Of a stretch of DNA of 5,857 bases, positions 1-5,441 are shown one piece after another. The notes under the pieces were generated by a model, which was not told the origin of the DNA, did no database searches, and saw only the letters and a list, made by a program, of their open reading frames with translations. A program made the position numbers and the translations under genes. Location: contig JANYJT010000042.1 of NCBI GenBank assembly GCA_025358395.1, positions 1-5,857 of the forward strand, in the 5' to 3' direction. Positions within the stretch are counted from its first letter, which is position 1. Each line of letters begins with the position of its first letter. This DNA is from Bacteroidia bacterium. GTDB lineage: Bacteria > Bacteroidota > Bacteroidia > Bacteroidales > Prolixibacteraceae.

Positions 1-366
1 CGTGAAGACGAGAGTATAAATTCTCAATCAACTATAGCATTATTAGAACAAATGATCAAACAACAACCTTTAGGAATATTGTATGTTATATTGGATAATG
101 CAAAATATTACCGTTCTCAAATTGTGAGAGAATTTTTAGAAGAAAATCAAAGAATACAGTTTGTGTTTTTGCCTCCATATAGTCCTAATCTTAACCTTAT
201 AGAGCGATTATGGAAATTCTTTAAGAAAAAAACAACATATAATAAATATTACGAAAAGTTTGCAACATTTAAAGAAAGTTGTTTGGACTTCTTTGAAAAC
301 ATTGACTTTTATAAAACTGATTTGAAAAAATTAATGACTGAAAATTTTCAACTCATACAGGCTTGA
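1..366 (+). CDS. IS630-family transposase, C-terminal part (5' end outside window)
   Basis: The reading frame is open from the first base and stops at 364-366, so this is the last 121 codons of a longer gene. The sequence shows the C-terminal half of a DDE catalytic domain. The motif LDNAKYYRS places an acidic residue at fragment residue 32. It is followed by LPPYSPNLNLIERLW, with the catalytic glutamate at fragment residue 68. By my count 35 residues separate the two, and the PPYSPxLNxIExLW block is the hallmark of the IS630/Tc1-mariner superfamily. The enzyme cuts and joins the ends of its own element. The first catalytic Asp and the N-terminal helix-turn-helix lie outside the window, so intactness cannot be judged. 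An internal ATG at 52 is not the start because the frame is open upstream. The right end of the element should lie between 367 and 494 but cannot be placed without its partner. Confidence 0.93.
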   Translation, partial: REDESINSQSTIALLEQMIKQQPLGILYVILDNAKYYRSQIVREFLEENQRIQFVFLPPYSPNLNLIERLWKFFKKKTTYNKYYEKFATFKESCLDFFENIDFYKTDLKKLMTENFQLIQA

Positions 367-415
367 TTTTGCAAACCTGTTTTCTTTGAGTATAAATCAA
401 AAACATTAAACAAAA

Positions 416-432
416 ATGCAACAAAATTGCAT
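416..432 (+). terminator. Small hairpin downstream of the IS630 transposase
   Basis: ATGCAA at 416-421 can pair with TTGCAT at 427-432 around a 5-base loop. A broken T-rich tract (ATTATTTTA) follows. It sits 50 bases after the transposase stop, where a terminator could be expected. The stem is short and AT-rich and the T-run is interrupted, so a chance palindrome is also possible. Confidence 0.22.
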
Positions 433-494
433 ATTATTTTACTACAAACAAGCAGAAGAAATATTAATTGATTTATTATAATTTGATTCATACG

Positions 495-507
495 TGTCCG
501 AACAAAT
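495..507 (+). repeat. Left terminal inverted repeat of the IS4-family element
   Basis: TGTCCGAACAAAT matches the reverse complement of 1897-1909 at all 13 positions. This is the end distal to the transposase start. Terminal repeats are the binding and cutting sites for the transposase. The bases just outside (GATTCAT, 485-491) resemble part of the 21-bp unit of array A. Confidence 0.85.
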
Positions 508-558
508 GAATAAATTTTGGTTTATGATTTTTCATGTACTATCAAATCAACAATATAC

Positions 559-1824
559 CTAATTAAAATCTAATAAAAGTTGTTCAAAATCTTTATCTAA
601 ATTTTGATTATTAAAAAGATTAGGCGGTGGATTTTGATTTTTTCTAGCTTTTCTTACTTTTATTTGAGTATTGTTTACTATATATCCAAGACGATTATAT
701 TGTGTTAAACACACCCGAATCAAAGTAACAAAGTGTCCGAATCGATGTGTTGTTTTACTTAAAGTTCTACGAATTAATTCTAATAAAAGATAGCAAATCA
801 AGGCAATAAATATTTGTGATTTACAAGCATTAGGTGTTGTTCCTAAAAATGTTTTTATTTGTAGGTTCTGCTTTAACAACTTAAAAAACGTCTCAATTAA
901 CCAACGTCTTCTGTAAAGTTCTGCTATTGTAGCTGCACTCCATTTTAAATTATTACAGATTAACTCAACAGTACGGTTGCCTTCTGCAATATAAACAACA
1001 ATACGGCGAAGTTCCACTTGATCCATACCATTTTCAGCTGCCGCTTTTCCAGAAAGTTTAATAATTTCATCCTTTAGTATATGTTCGTCTTTATCATCAG
1101 GCAGGTCATATTCTCTTACCGATTCATAAAGAATATTGTCTTTTATTCGTGTAACAAAATGATTCTGATCATCTATTCTTATTTTGAATAACTTGGTGTC
1201 AAAATATCCACGATCATCTACAATTATCGTATCTTTTTCATATCGAAAATTATCTACTCCTCGTCTATCACTAATTTTGGCTTCACTAATATTGATTATG
1301 TCAGGTATCATGCTCGCTTCATCTAATGAAACATGTGCCTTAATTCCACCTTTAGCTGTCCGATACTCCGCCCATGAAAATAATTTAAGGCAGACACTCA
1401 TTATACTAGCATCAATAATTTTGATATGCATACCTTCTATTTCTTGTATCACTTTATACTCGGGGCGCATGTGAAGTTGAGCTTTATAATACTTATTCAA
1501 AAGATAATAAAGTTGCTCAAATACACGATAATCACGTTTGGCATTGCCATCTGACATGGTCGATTTTGCTGGGCTTTGTTCAAGACCTATATCCGATAAG
1601 AACTCTGGAGATTGATCTATTCCCATTGCTATTTCACGAAGTGACAAACATTTATTCAGCTGTCCGAACAACATACTTACTAGTTGGTCTTTTGTAAAAT
1701 ATTTAGAGCAACTCTTATCTGATTTATACTTATTGATTGCTGCTCTTAATACCGAATATGGTATTAAATCTAATATTTGTTTAAATATCGGTGAATCCGA
1801 TTTTTTTCCTAACTTTGTACCCAT
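559..1824 (-). CDS. IS4-family transposase (DUF4372 plus DDE_Tnp_1 type)
   Basis: This is the transposase of the surrounding element; it cuts out and reinserts the DNA between the terminal repeats. From the ATG at 1824 it has 421 codons, a normal length for the type. The N-terminal third (SPIFKQILDLIPYSVLRAAI through SLREIAMGI) matches the DUF4372-like DNA-binding region of IS4 transposases. The catalytic acids are visible: Asp in IIDAS (codon at 1411-1413), Asp in VDDRGYFD (codons at 1213-1218), and Glu in YRRRWLIETFFKLLK (codon at 892-894). The last block is an exact Y-(2)-R-(3)-E-(6)-K signature. No frameshift or stop interrupts it, so it may be active. An in-frame TTG at 1857 would add 11 residues. 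I prefer the ATG because a TAnnTTTG box at 1861-1868 would place transcription start close to or inside the TTG. The C-terminus is Lys/Asn/Pro-rich and not conserved in appearance. Confidence 0.93.
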   Translation of the reverse strand: MGTKLGKKSDSPIFKQILDLIPYSVLRAAINKYKSDKSCSKYFTKDQLVSMLFGQLNKCLSLREIAMGIDQSPEFLSDIGLEQSPAKSTMSDGNAKRDYRVFEQLYYLLNKYYKAQLHMRPEYKVIQEIEGMHIKIIDASIMSVCLKLFSWAEYRTAKGGIKAHVSLDEASMIPDIINISEAKISDRRGVDNFRYEKDTIIVDDRGYFDTKLFKIRIDDQNHFVTRIKDNILYESVREYDLPDDKDEHILKDEIIKLSGKAAAENGMDQVELRRIVVYIAEGNRTVELICNNLKWSAATIAELYRRRWLIETFFKLLKQNLQIKTFLGTTPNACKSQIFIALICYLLLELIRRTLSKTTHRFGHFVTLIRVCLTQYNRLGYIVNNTQIKVRKARKNQNPPPNLFNNQNLDKDFEQLLLDFN

Positions 1825-1860
1825 AGAAAAGTTCTTTAATGCTATTTGTGTTTGCAACTA

Positions 1861-1868
1861 CAAATGTA
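1861..1868 (-). promoter_or_regulatory. Candidate -7 promoter box of the IS4 transposase
   Basis: On the minus strand the sequence reads TACATTTG, an exact match to the Bacteroidota -7 consensus TAnnTTTG. It lies about 37 bases upstream of the ATG at 1824 and inside the right end of the IS. I do not see a convincing -33 TTTG partner at the usual 19-21 base spacing, so this rests on one box plus position. Confidence 0.4.
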
Positions 1869-1896
1869 GTCATTTCTGAACTTTTCTTTTATATAA

Positions 1897-1909
1897 ATTT
1901 GTTCGGACA
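1897..1909 (-). repeat. Right terminal inverted repeat of the IS4-family element
   Basis: ATTTGTTCGGACA is the exact reverse complement of the left repeat at 495-507. It lies on the transposase start side, about 70 bases from the ATG. The same 13 bases occur once more, in direct orientation, at 2179-2191 within array A. Confidence 0.85.
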
Positions 1910-1980
1910 GTTATGATTATTTCTATAATATTTCGTTTCTATTGATATTAAAATCCTATGGATTATAATTCATAAAACAA

Positions 1981-2007
1981 TTGTCCCCATTGTCCTAATT
2001 GTCCCAA
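1981..2007. repeat. Three 9-bp direct repeats (TTGTCCnnA)
   Basis: TTGTCC starts at 1981, 1990 and 1999, giving three contiguous 9-bp units: TTGTCCCCA, TTGTCCTAA and TTGTCCCAA. The tract lies between the IS4 element and array A. No function can be assigned. It could be replication-slippage sequence or part of the same repeat-prone patch. Confidence 0.6.
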
Positions 2008-2040
2008 AAACAACTTCAATTTATGCTACCAATTTACACT

Positions 2041-2280
2041 GGCATAAATCGTATTTACTCCGACCTAAATCGCATTTGTTCTGACCTAAATCACATTTGT
2101 TCCGACCTAAATCGTATTTGTTCCGACCTAAATCACGTTTGTTCCGATATGAATCACGTTTACTCTGACATGAATCGCATTTGTTCGGACATAAATCACA
2201 TTTGCTCCGGCATGAATCACGTTTGTTCCGATATGAATCACATTTGCTCCGGCATAAATCACATTTGTTCCGGCATGAAA
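2041..2280. repeat. Array A: 21-bp tandem repeat, eleven full units plus a partial
   Basis: Head-to-tail 21-bp units start at 2041 and run without a length change to 2271, with a partial unit at 2272-2280. A diverged unit may precede them at 2020-2040. The unit reads roughly GRCMTRAATCRY followed by RTTTRYTCC. Nearly all differences between units are transitions (A/G or C/T). The exceptions are C/A at unit position 4 and a G at position 21 of the unit at 2167-2187. Units at 2062-2145 share GACCTAAATC, while later units carry GRYAT, so neighbours have been homogenised. The last four units also pair as a 42-bp higher-order repeat. Because 21 is a multiple of 3, two plus-strand frames stay open, one giving a heptapeptide pattern such as DLNHICS. 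The only upstream start in that frame is a TTG at 1999, so I treat the array as non-coding. It differs from a CRISPR because there are no unique spacers. Confidence 0.93.
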
Positions 2281-2387
2281 TGTTATTAAACTACAATTGT
2301 ATTCTTGCCTTTCTGATAGACCTCAGCTCATTTACGCCACAAAACAAGATTAAAAAATATTCAAACAATAATTAAATTACCATTAAA

Positions 2388-2618
2388 GTGAGCAATCCGC
2401 GAGTCCCGACGACGAAAACTAAAATAAATGCACTAAAGATTATTTCGGGATGGCTCGGGTTGCATTATTTTTTTAATTGTAGTTTTGAAGTAAATGAGGT
2501 GCAGTCTTTGATTTTTGTTACTTTTGGTCAAGCAAAAGTAAATAAAGATAAAAAAGTCTTAATAACCTATATTGTCAATCTAAAAACCTACTCCACAAAA
2601 CAAAATACCTCAATCTGA
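2388..2618 (+). other. Doubtful 76-codon reading frame (GTG start)
   Basis: A frame opens with GTG at 2388 and stops at 2616-2618. The first part overlaps the long hairpin, and the end runs into array B, where the translation is low-complexity. A central segment, VQSLIFVTFGQAKVNKDKK, looks to me like translated tails seen in Bacteroidota intergenic repeats. That is memory rather than a search result. There is no Shine-Dalgarno sequence, no recognisable domain and no operon partner. I think it is more likely a remnant of a dispersed repeat or of a decayed gene than an expressed protein. Confidence 0.2.
2392..2474 (+). terminator. Long imperfect hairpin followed by a T-run
   Basis: Three helical blocks can pair. 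GCAATC (2392-2397) pairs with GGTTGC (2458-2463), with one G-U in RNA. CGAG (2400-2403) pairs with CTCG (2454-2457). TCCCGA (2404-2409) pairs with TCGGGA (2445-2450). Bulges are CG on the left arm and TGG on the right, and the loop is about 35 bases. Seven Ts follow at 2468-2474. This is the most GC-rich patch in an AT-rich region. A stem plus T-run suggests a Rho-independent terminator, but the loop is unusually long and there is no clear gene to terminate. A dispersed repeat or structured RNA segment is an alternative. Confidence 0.4.
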
Positions 2619-2947
2619 AAAATCAATACTACTCCCGACATAATCAATTCCTATTTTGAGAAAAAAATTACCACCTCCGGTAAAAAAAATACCTGTATAG
2701 AGAAAAAAATTACCACTTCCAACATTGTCAATTCCTATATTTATAAATAAAATACCTCTCTGGAATTTTCAAATAGCAATCCACCCAAAATATTCATCAC
2801 TTCTGACAAAAAATTATACCACTTTTCAAAAACTTCATCACTTCCTATAAAAACTTCTAATCACAAATAAAAATATTCATCACATTCTACAAAACATTAC
2901 ACCCCTGGACACTTTCAAATTCACTTCCGACAAAATATTATAATCAA
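2570..2947. repeat. Array B: degenerate 21-bp periodic repeat
   Basis: Cut into 21-base blocks from 2570, this tract gives about 18 aligned units. They share a loose pattern: TTCYnACA, then an A-rich middle, then TTCAYCAC or ATTACCAC. Exact spacing supports the period. A 21-base string containing AAAAAAATTACCAC occurs at 2658-2678 and again 42 bases later at 2700-2720 with one difference. TCAATTCCTAT occurs at 2644-2654 and again 84 bases later at 2728-2738. Later blocks are clearer, for example TTCTGACAAAA at 2801 and CTTCCGACAAAA at 2925. Both the unit length and the TTCCGACA core match array A, but the two arrays are out of phase. No coding frame is convincing. It looks like an older, decayed relative of array A. 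Confidence 0.65.
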
Positions 2948-3064
2948 TATGTAAAGTCAAATCAACCATATTTTCAAAAAACACAGCAATAGCAGGGGTT
3001 TCCAAAACTGTAGTGATACTTATAAGCTAAATTTCATAAATTAACAAACCAGATAAATTCAAAA

Positions 3065-3086
3065 GTAAGCCTTCGGTGATGAGCAT
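3065..3086 (+). repeat. Left terminal repeat of the IS66-family element
   Basis: It begins GTAAGCCTTCGG and ends GCAT. It is the imperfect inverted match of 5315-5336 (15 of 22 positions). It lies 45 bases upstream of tnpA. Confidence 0.65.
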
Positions 3087-3110
3087 CTTTTAAGATAAGC
3101 TAACTATTCA

Positions 3111-3118
3111 GAACTTTG
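3111..3118 (+). promoter_or_regulatory. Candidate -7 box upstream of IS66 tnpA
   Basis: GAACTTTG differs from the Bacteroidota -7 consensus TAnnTTTG only at the first base. It ends 13 bases before the tnpA ATG at 3132 and lies just inside the left end of the element, where a tnpABC promoter would be expected. No clear -33 box is seen. Confidence 0.28.
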
Positions 3119-3131
3119 CACAAAAAAGTTT

Positions 3132-3434
3132 ATGAATAAGGACAGTGAATATGTACAACAAATGCTTGCTCATTATCAGCAGTGGGAACAAAGCAATTTA
3201 AGTCAGGCAGAGTATGCTCAATCACATAATTTAAAAAATGATACCTTTAAGTATTGGGTACGTAAATTTAAAAAAGAGCAAAATCCATCCAAAGGATTTG
3301 TAGCTATAGAAACCATTATTCCATCAGAAATCAACATTCGTTATCCTAATGGAGTTGAGCTAGCCATACCATCGTATACCTCAATGAAGATTATTAAAGA
3401 ACTAATCCAATTCGGCGGTTTATGTTCTCAATAA
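3132..3434 (+). CDS. tnpA: IS66-family accessory protein TnpA
   Basis: A 100-residue protein, the usual size for the first gene of IS66 elements. Residues about 18-46 (WEQSNLSQAEYAQSHNLKND then TFKYWVRKF) form a helix-turn-helix of the transposase_8 or IS3 OrfA-like kind, consistent with DNA binding. The C-terminal part (INIRYPNGVELAIPSYTSMK then LIQFGG) is the typical IS66 TnpA tail, with the RxPNGVxLxxP block. TnpA is needed together with TnpB and TnpC for efficient transposition in studied IS66 elements; its exact role is not settled. The stop overlaps the tnpB start by 13 bases, which suggests coupled translation. I see no strong Shine-Dalgarno sequence before the ATG, only an A-rich stretch, as is common in Bacteroidota. 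Confidence 0.92.
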   Translation: MNKDSEYVQQMLAHYQQWEQSNLSQAEYAQSHNLKNDTFKYWVRKFKKEQNPSKGFVAIETIIPSEINIRYPNGVELAIPSYTSMKIIKELIQFGGLCSQ

Positions 3435-3763
3435 CTTCAGCAAGGTACTATCTGTATAGAGAGTCTACAGATATGCGCAAAAGTTTTGATGGTTTGTGTG
3501 GTATAGTAGCAGTTGAACTTGGCGAAAATCCGATGAATGGGGATGTGTTTTTATTTATCAATAAACCACGCAATAGGATAAAGCTACTTAGATGGGAAAC
3601 CGGAGGATTTGTTTTATTTTACAAACGATTAGAAAAAGGTACTTTTGAATTACCCAAGGTTTCCAATCAGGATAATAAAATCACATTAGATTATGGACAA
3701 TTAGCAATGTTAATTACAGGGATTTCTTTTAAGAATACACATCGAAAAAAAAGGTTTTATTAA
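3422..3763 (+). CDS. tnpB: IS66-family accessory protein TnpB (Orf2)
   Basis: A 113-residue protein matching the IS66 Orf2 family from end to end. The visible signature runs YLYRESTDMRKSFDGLCGIV, then GDVFLFINKPRNRIKLLRWE, then GGFVLFYKRLEKGTFELP. The protein is required for transposition in studied IS66 elements, but its biochemical function is not established. It begins inside the last codons of tnpA (13-base overlap), and 68 bases separate it from the tnpC ATG. Family length is normal and no key block is missing, so I consider it intact. Confidence 0.95.
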   Translation: MFSITSARYYLYRESTDMRKSFDGLCGIVAVELGENPMNGDVFLFINKPRNRIKLLRWETGGFVLFYKRLEKGTFELPKVSNQDNKITLDYGQLAMLITGISFKNTHRKKRFY

Positions 3764-3819
3764 CATCATTTTGTTGATAAGTAATGTAAAATAAATTAGT
3801 TAGATTCGGATATTTTTTG

Positions 3820-3827
3820 TACTTTTG
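3820..3827 (+). promoter_or_regulatory. TAnnTTTG box immediately before tnpC
   Basis: TACTTTTG matches the Bacteroidota -7 consensus TAnnTTTG exactly and ends four bases before the tnpC ATG at 3832. If used, transcription would start at or next to the start codon, giving a leaderless or nearly leaderless tnpC transcript. No clear -33 partner is seen. In this T-rich spacer the match may be chance. Confidence 0.3.
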
Positions 3828-3831
3828 TTGC

Positions 3832-5307
3832 ATGATTCAACAAGAAACAATCACAATAAGCAAAAAAGAATACGAAGAATATCAACAAATGAAATCAGAA
3901 ATAGCTGATCTCAAATTTAGATTATCTGAGTTGAGTCGACTTATCTTTGGAGCAAAGAGTGAACGTTTTATTGCTGTAGATCCACAACAAATCAATATAT
4001 TTGAACTGCCTGAAGAAGAAAAACAGATTAAGCAGCAACAAATTACCTATACACGTAACAAAGCTGAAAACAAAAAGCAAGCTATTAGATTAGAATTACC
4101 TGCACATTTACCACGTAGAATAGAAGTAATAGAGCCGGAAAATCTACCTGAAAATGCTAAGAAAATAGGTGAATCCATCACAGAAGTATTAGAATACGAT
4201 CCAGCTACTTTATATGTTCGCAGCATTGTACGTCCTAAATACATAGTATCTTCTGATGATGAGCATACACAAATTACAATTGCAGATTTACCTTCACTTC
4301 CTATCCCAAAAGGAAATGCCGGAGTTAGTTTGCTTGTTTATATTTTAATAAGTAAATTTGTAGATCATCTGCCTTTCTATCGGATCATACAAATGTTCAA
4401 AAGACAAAATGTAACTATAGCAGAGTCCACAGTAAATGGATGGTTTAATGCCTCATGTAAATTATTAGTTCCTTTGTACGAAGTATTAAAACAAGTGATA
4501 TTATTATCCAATTATTTACAAGCAGATGAAACTCCAATATCGGTGCTGACCCAAGATAAAACAGGAGCAACTCACAAAGGATATCATTGGGTTTATCATG
4601 ATCCGGTTAATAAACTTGTATTGTTCGACTATCAAAAAACCAGAAGTCGGGAAGGACCTAATGGTATCCTCAAATCATTTGTCGGAAATCTGCAAACGGA
4701 TGGATATGCCGCATATACAAATTTAGAAAACAAATCTAACATCGCACTCTTGGCATGCATGACTCATGCCCGACGTAAGTTTGAACATGCTAAAGACAAT
4801 GATTACGACCGTGCATCTTATGCTTTAAAATACATACAATCACTTTATGAAATAGAGCGAGAAGCTCAAGATAAAGAAATGAATTATGAACAAATAAAAG
4901 AACTTCGTCAAGAAAAAGCTGTCCCTATATTAATGGAAATGGAAAGTTGGCTCAGGCAGGAAATATATCTTGTATTACCCAAGAGTGCTATAGGAAAAGC
5001 TATGTCATATACTCTTAATCTATGGGACAGATTAAAACGTTACACTGAAGACGGAAGATTCAAAATAGACAATAATCTTATAGAAAACAGCATTAGACCC
5101 ATTGCATTAGGACGCAAAAATTATCTCTTTGCAGGTTCTCATGAAGCTGCTCAACAAGCAGCAATGTTATATTCACTATTGGCAACTTGTAAAATTAATA
5201 ATATCGAACCTTACGCCTGGCTTAAACATGTTCTTACAGTAATACAAGATTATCCGGCAAACAAACTTTACGAACTGCTACCTATTCCAGCTAACTTTAA
5301 AAAGTAA
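3832..5307 (+). CDS. tnpC: IS66-family transposase TnpC (DDE)
   Basis: A 491-residue transposase from the ATG at 3832. The frame extends to a TTG at 3817, but the five extra residues (MYFCC) are unlike the family and come from promoter-like sequence. Residues about 8-40 form a charged, leucine-rich coiled coil ending in LSRLIFGAKSERF, the IS66 leucine-zipper block. The catalytic domain shows Asp232 in LQADETPISVL, Asp290 in LQTDGYAAY and Glu418 in NNLIENSIRPIALGRKN. After these comes the IS66 C-terminal block (AGSHEAAQQAAMLYSLLATC, then IEPYAWLKHVL). The segment at about 90-145, where many IS66 transposases carry a Cys-based zinc finger, keeps the context ITEVLEYDPATLYVRSIVRPKY but has no cysteine. 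The enzyme catalyses strand transfer of the element. It is uninterrupted and of typical length. Confidence 0.96.
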   Translation: MIQQETITISKKEYEEYQQMKSEIADLKFRLSELSRLIFGAKSERFIAVDPQQINIFELPEEEKQIKQQQITYTRNKAENKKQAIRLELPAHLPRRIEVIEPENLPENAKKIGESITEVLEYDPATLYVRSIVRPKYIVSSDDEHTQITIADLPSLPIPKGNAGVSLLVYILISKFVDHLPFYRIIQMFKRQNVTIAESTVNGWFNASCKLLVPLYEVLKQVILLSNYLQADETPISVLTQDKTGATHKGYHWVYHDPVNKLVLFDYQKTRSREGPNGILKSFVGNLQTDGYAAYTNLENKSNIALLACMTHARRKFEHAKDNDYDRASYALKYIQSLYEIEREAQDKEMNYEQIKELRQEKAVPILMEMESWLRQEIYLVLPKSAIGKAMSYTLNLWDRLKRYTEDGRFKIDNNLIENSIRPIALGRKNYLFAGSHEAAQQAAMLYSLLATCKINNIEPYAWLKHVLTVIQDYPANKLYELLPIPANFKK

Positions 5308-5314
5308 AATGGCT

Positions 5315-5336
5315 ATGTAGTTTGCCGAAGGGATAC
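5315..5336 (-). repeat. Right terminal repeat of the IS66-family element
   Basis: On the minus strand it begins GTATCCCTTCGG. It matches the left end at 15 of 22 positions, with the shared core CCTTCGG. It starts eight bases after the tnpC stop. The departure from the usual GTAA terminus may mark an aged or variant end. Confidence 0.6.
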
Positions 5337-5351
5337 AATTATACTGTCTTC

Positions 5352-5394
5352 CTAAAAGTCTAAAAGCCTAAACTCCTAAAAGCCTCCCTAAACT
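5352..5394. repeat. 8-bp direct repeats (CTAAAAGY)
   Basis: Units start at 5352, 5360, 5368 and 5376 (CTAAAAGT, CTAAAAGC, CTAAACTC, CTAAAAGC). After a 4-base interruption a fifth, CTAAACTT, starts at 5388. The tract lies between the IS66 right end and the flavoenzyme gene, about 50 bases before its start codon. It is a slippage-prone short repeat. Whether it influences transcription of the downstream gene is unknown. Confidence 0.65.
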
Positions 5395-5441
5395 TTATAA
5401 TCCATATTTTGTTTAATAAACTTAACAACAAACCAACTTAC

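Larger units (their letters stand above)
495..1909 (-). mobile_element. IS4-family insertion sequence, complete, about 1.4 kb
   Basis: The element is bounded by the perfect 13-bp inverted repeat TGTCCGAACAAAT (left, 495-507) and its reverse complement (right, 1897-1909). It contains one full-length transposase gene on the minus strand, with 51 bp between the left repeat and the stop codon. The size and single-gene design fit the IS4 family. IS4-type elements usually duplicate about 9-13 bp of target. The ten bases outside each end (GATTCATACG left, GTTATGATTA right) do not match, so there is no visible target duplication. The exact outer boundary could be off by one or two bases. Confidence 0.85.
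3065..5336 (+). mobile_element. IS66-family insertion sequence, complete, about 2.3 kb
   Basis: The element has the canonical tnpA-tnpB-tnpC order on one strand, in a compact unit with only 29 bases after the tnpC stop. The left end starts GTAAGCCTTCGG. The right end, read on the minus strand, starts GTATCCCTTCGG. Over 22 positions I count 15 matches, including CCTTCGG and the leading GTA. IS66 elements typically start with GTAA and duplicate 8 bp of target. Here the eight outer bases are ATTCAAAA on the left and AATTATAC on the right, so no duplication is seen. All three genes appear uninterrupted. Confidence 0.87.

Noticed and set aside
1184..1474. Plus-strand reading frame of 96 codons
   Set aside because: It lies wholly opposite the well-supported IS4 transposase and resembles no family I recognise.
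2041..2280. CRISPR array
   Set aside because: Units are contiguous 21-bp repeats with no unique spacers, and there are no cas genes nearby.
1999..2289. Plus-strand frame translating array A into a heptapeptide repeat (D/G-L/M/I-N-H/R-I/V-C/Y-S)
   Set aside because: The unit is 21 bp, so any frame free of stops in one unit stays open throughout. A second frame is open as well. The start is a TTG with no ribosome-binding site, and the substitutions change residues freely (D/G, H/R, C/Y).
2948..3064. Possible gene or regulatory site between array B and the IS66 element
   Set aside because: I found no open frame of useful length, no stable hairpin and no promoter pattern beyond what AT-rich sequence gives by chance.
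3083..3096. ATCTTTTAAGAT palindrome near the IS66 left end as an operator or hairpin
   Set aside because: It has only five pairs with a two-base centre and AT-rich arms, and there is no matching copy at the other end of the element.
4047..4244. Minus-strand reading frame of 65 codons inside tnpC
   Set aside because: It is the opposite strand of conserved transposase sequence with no recognisable features.
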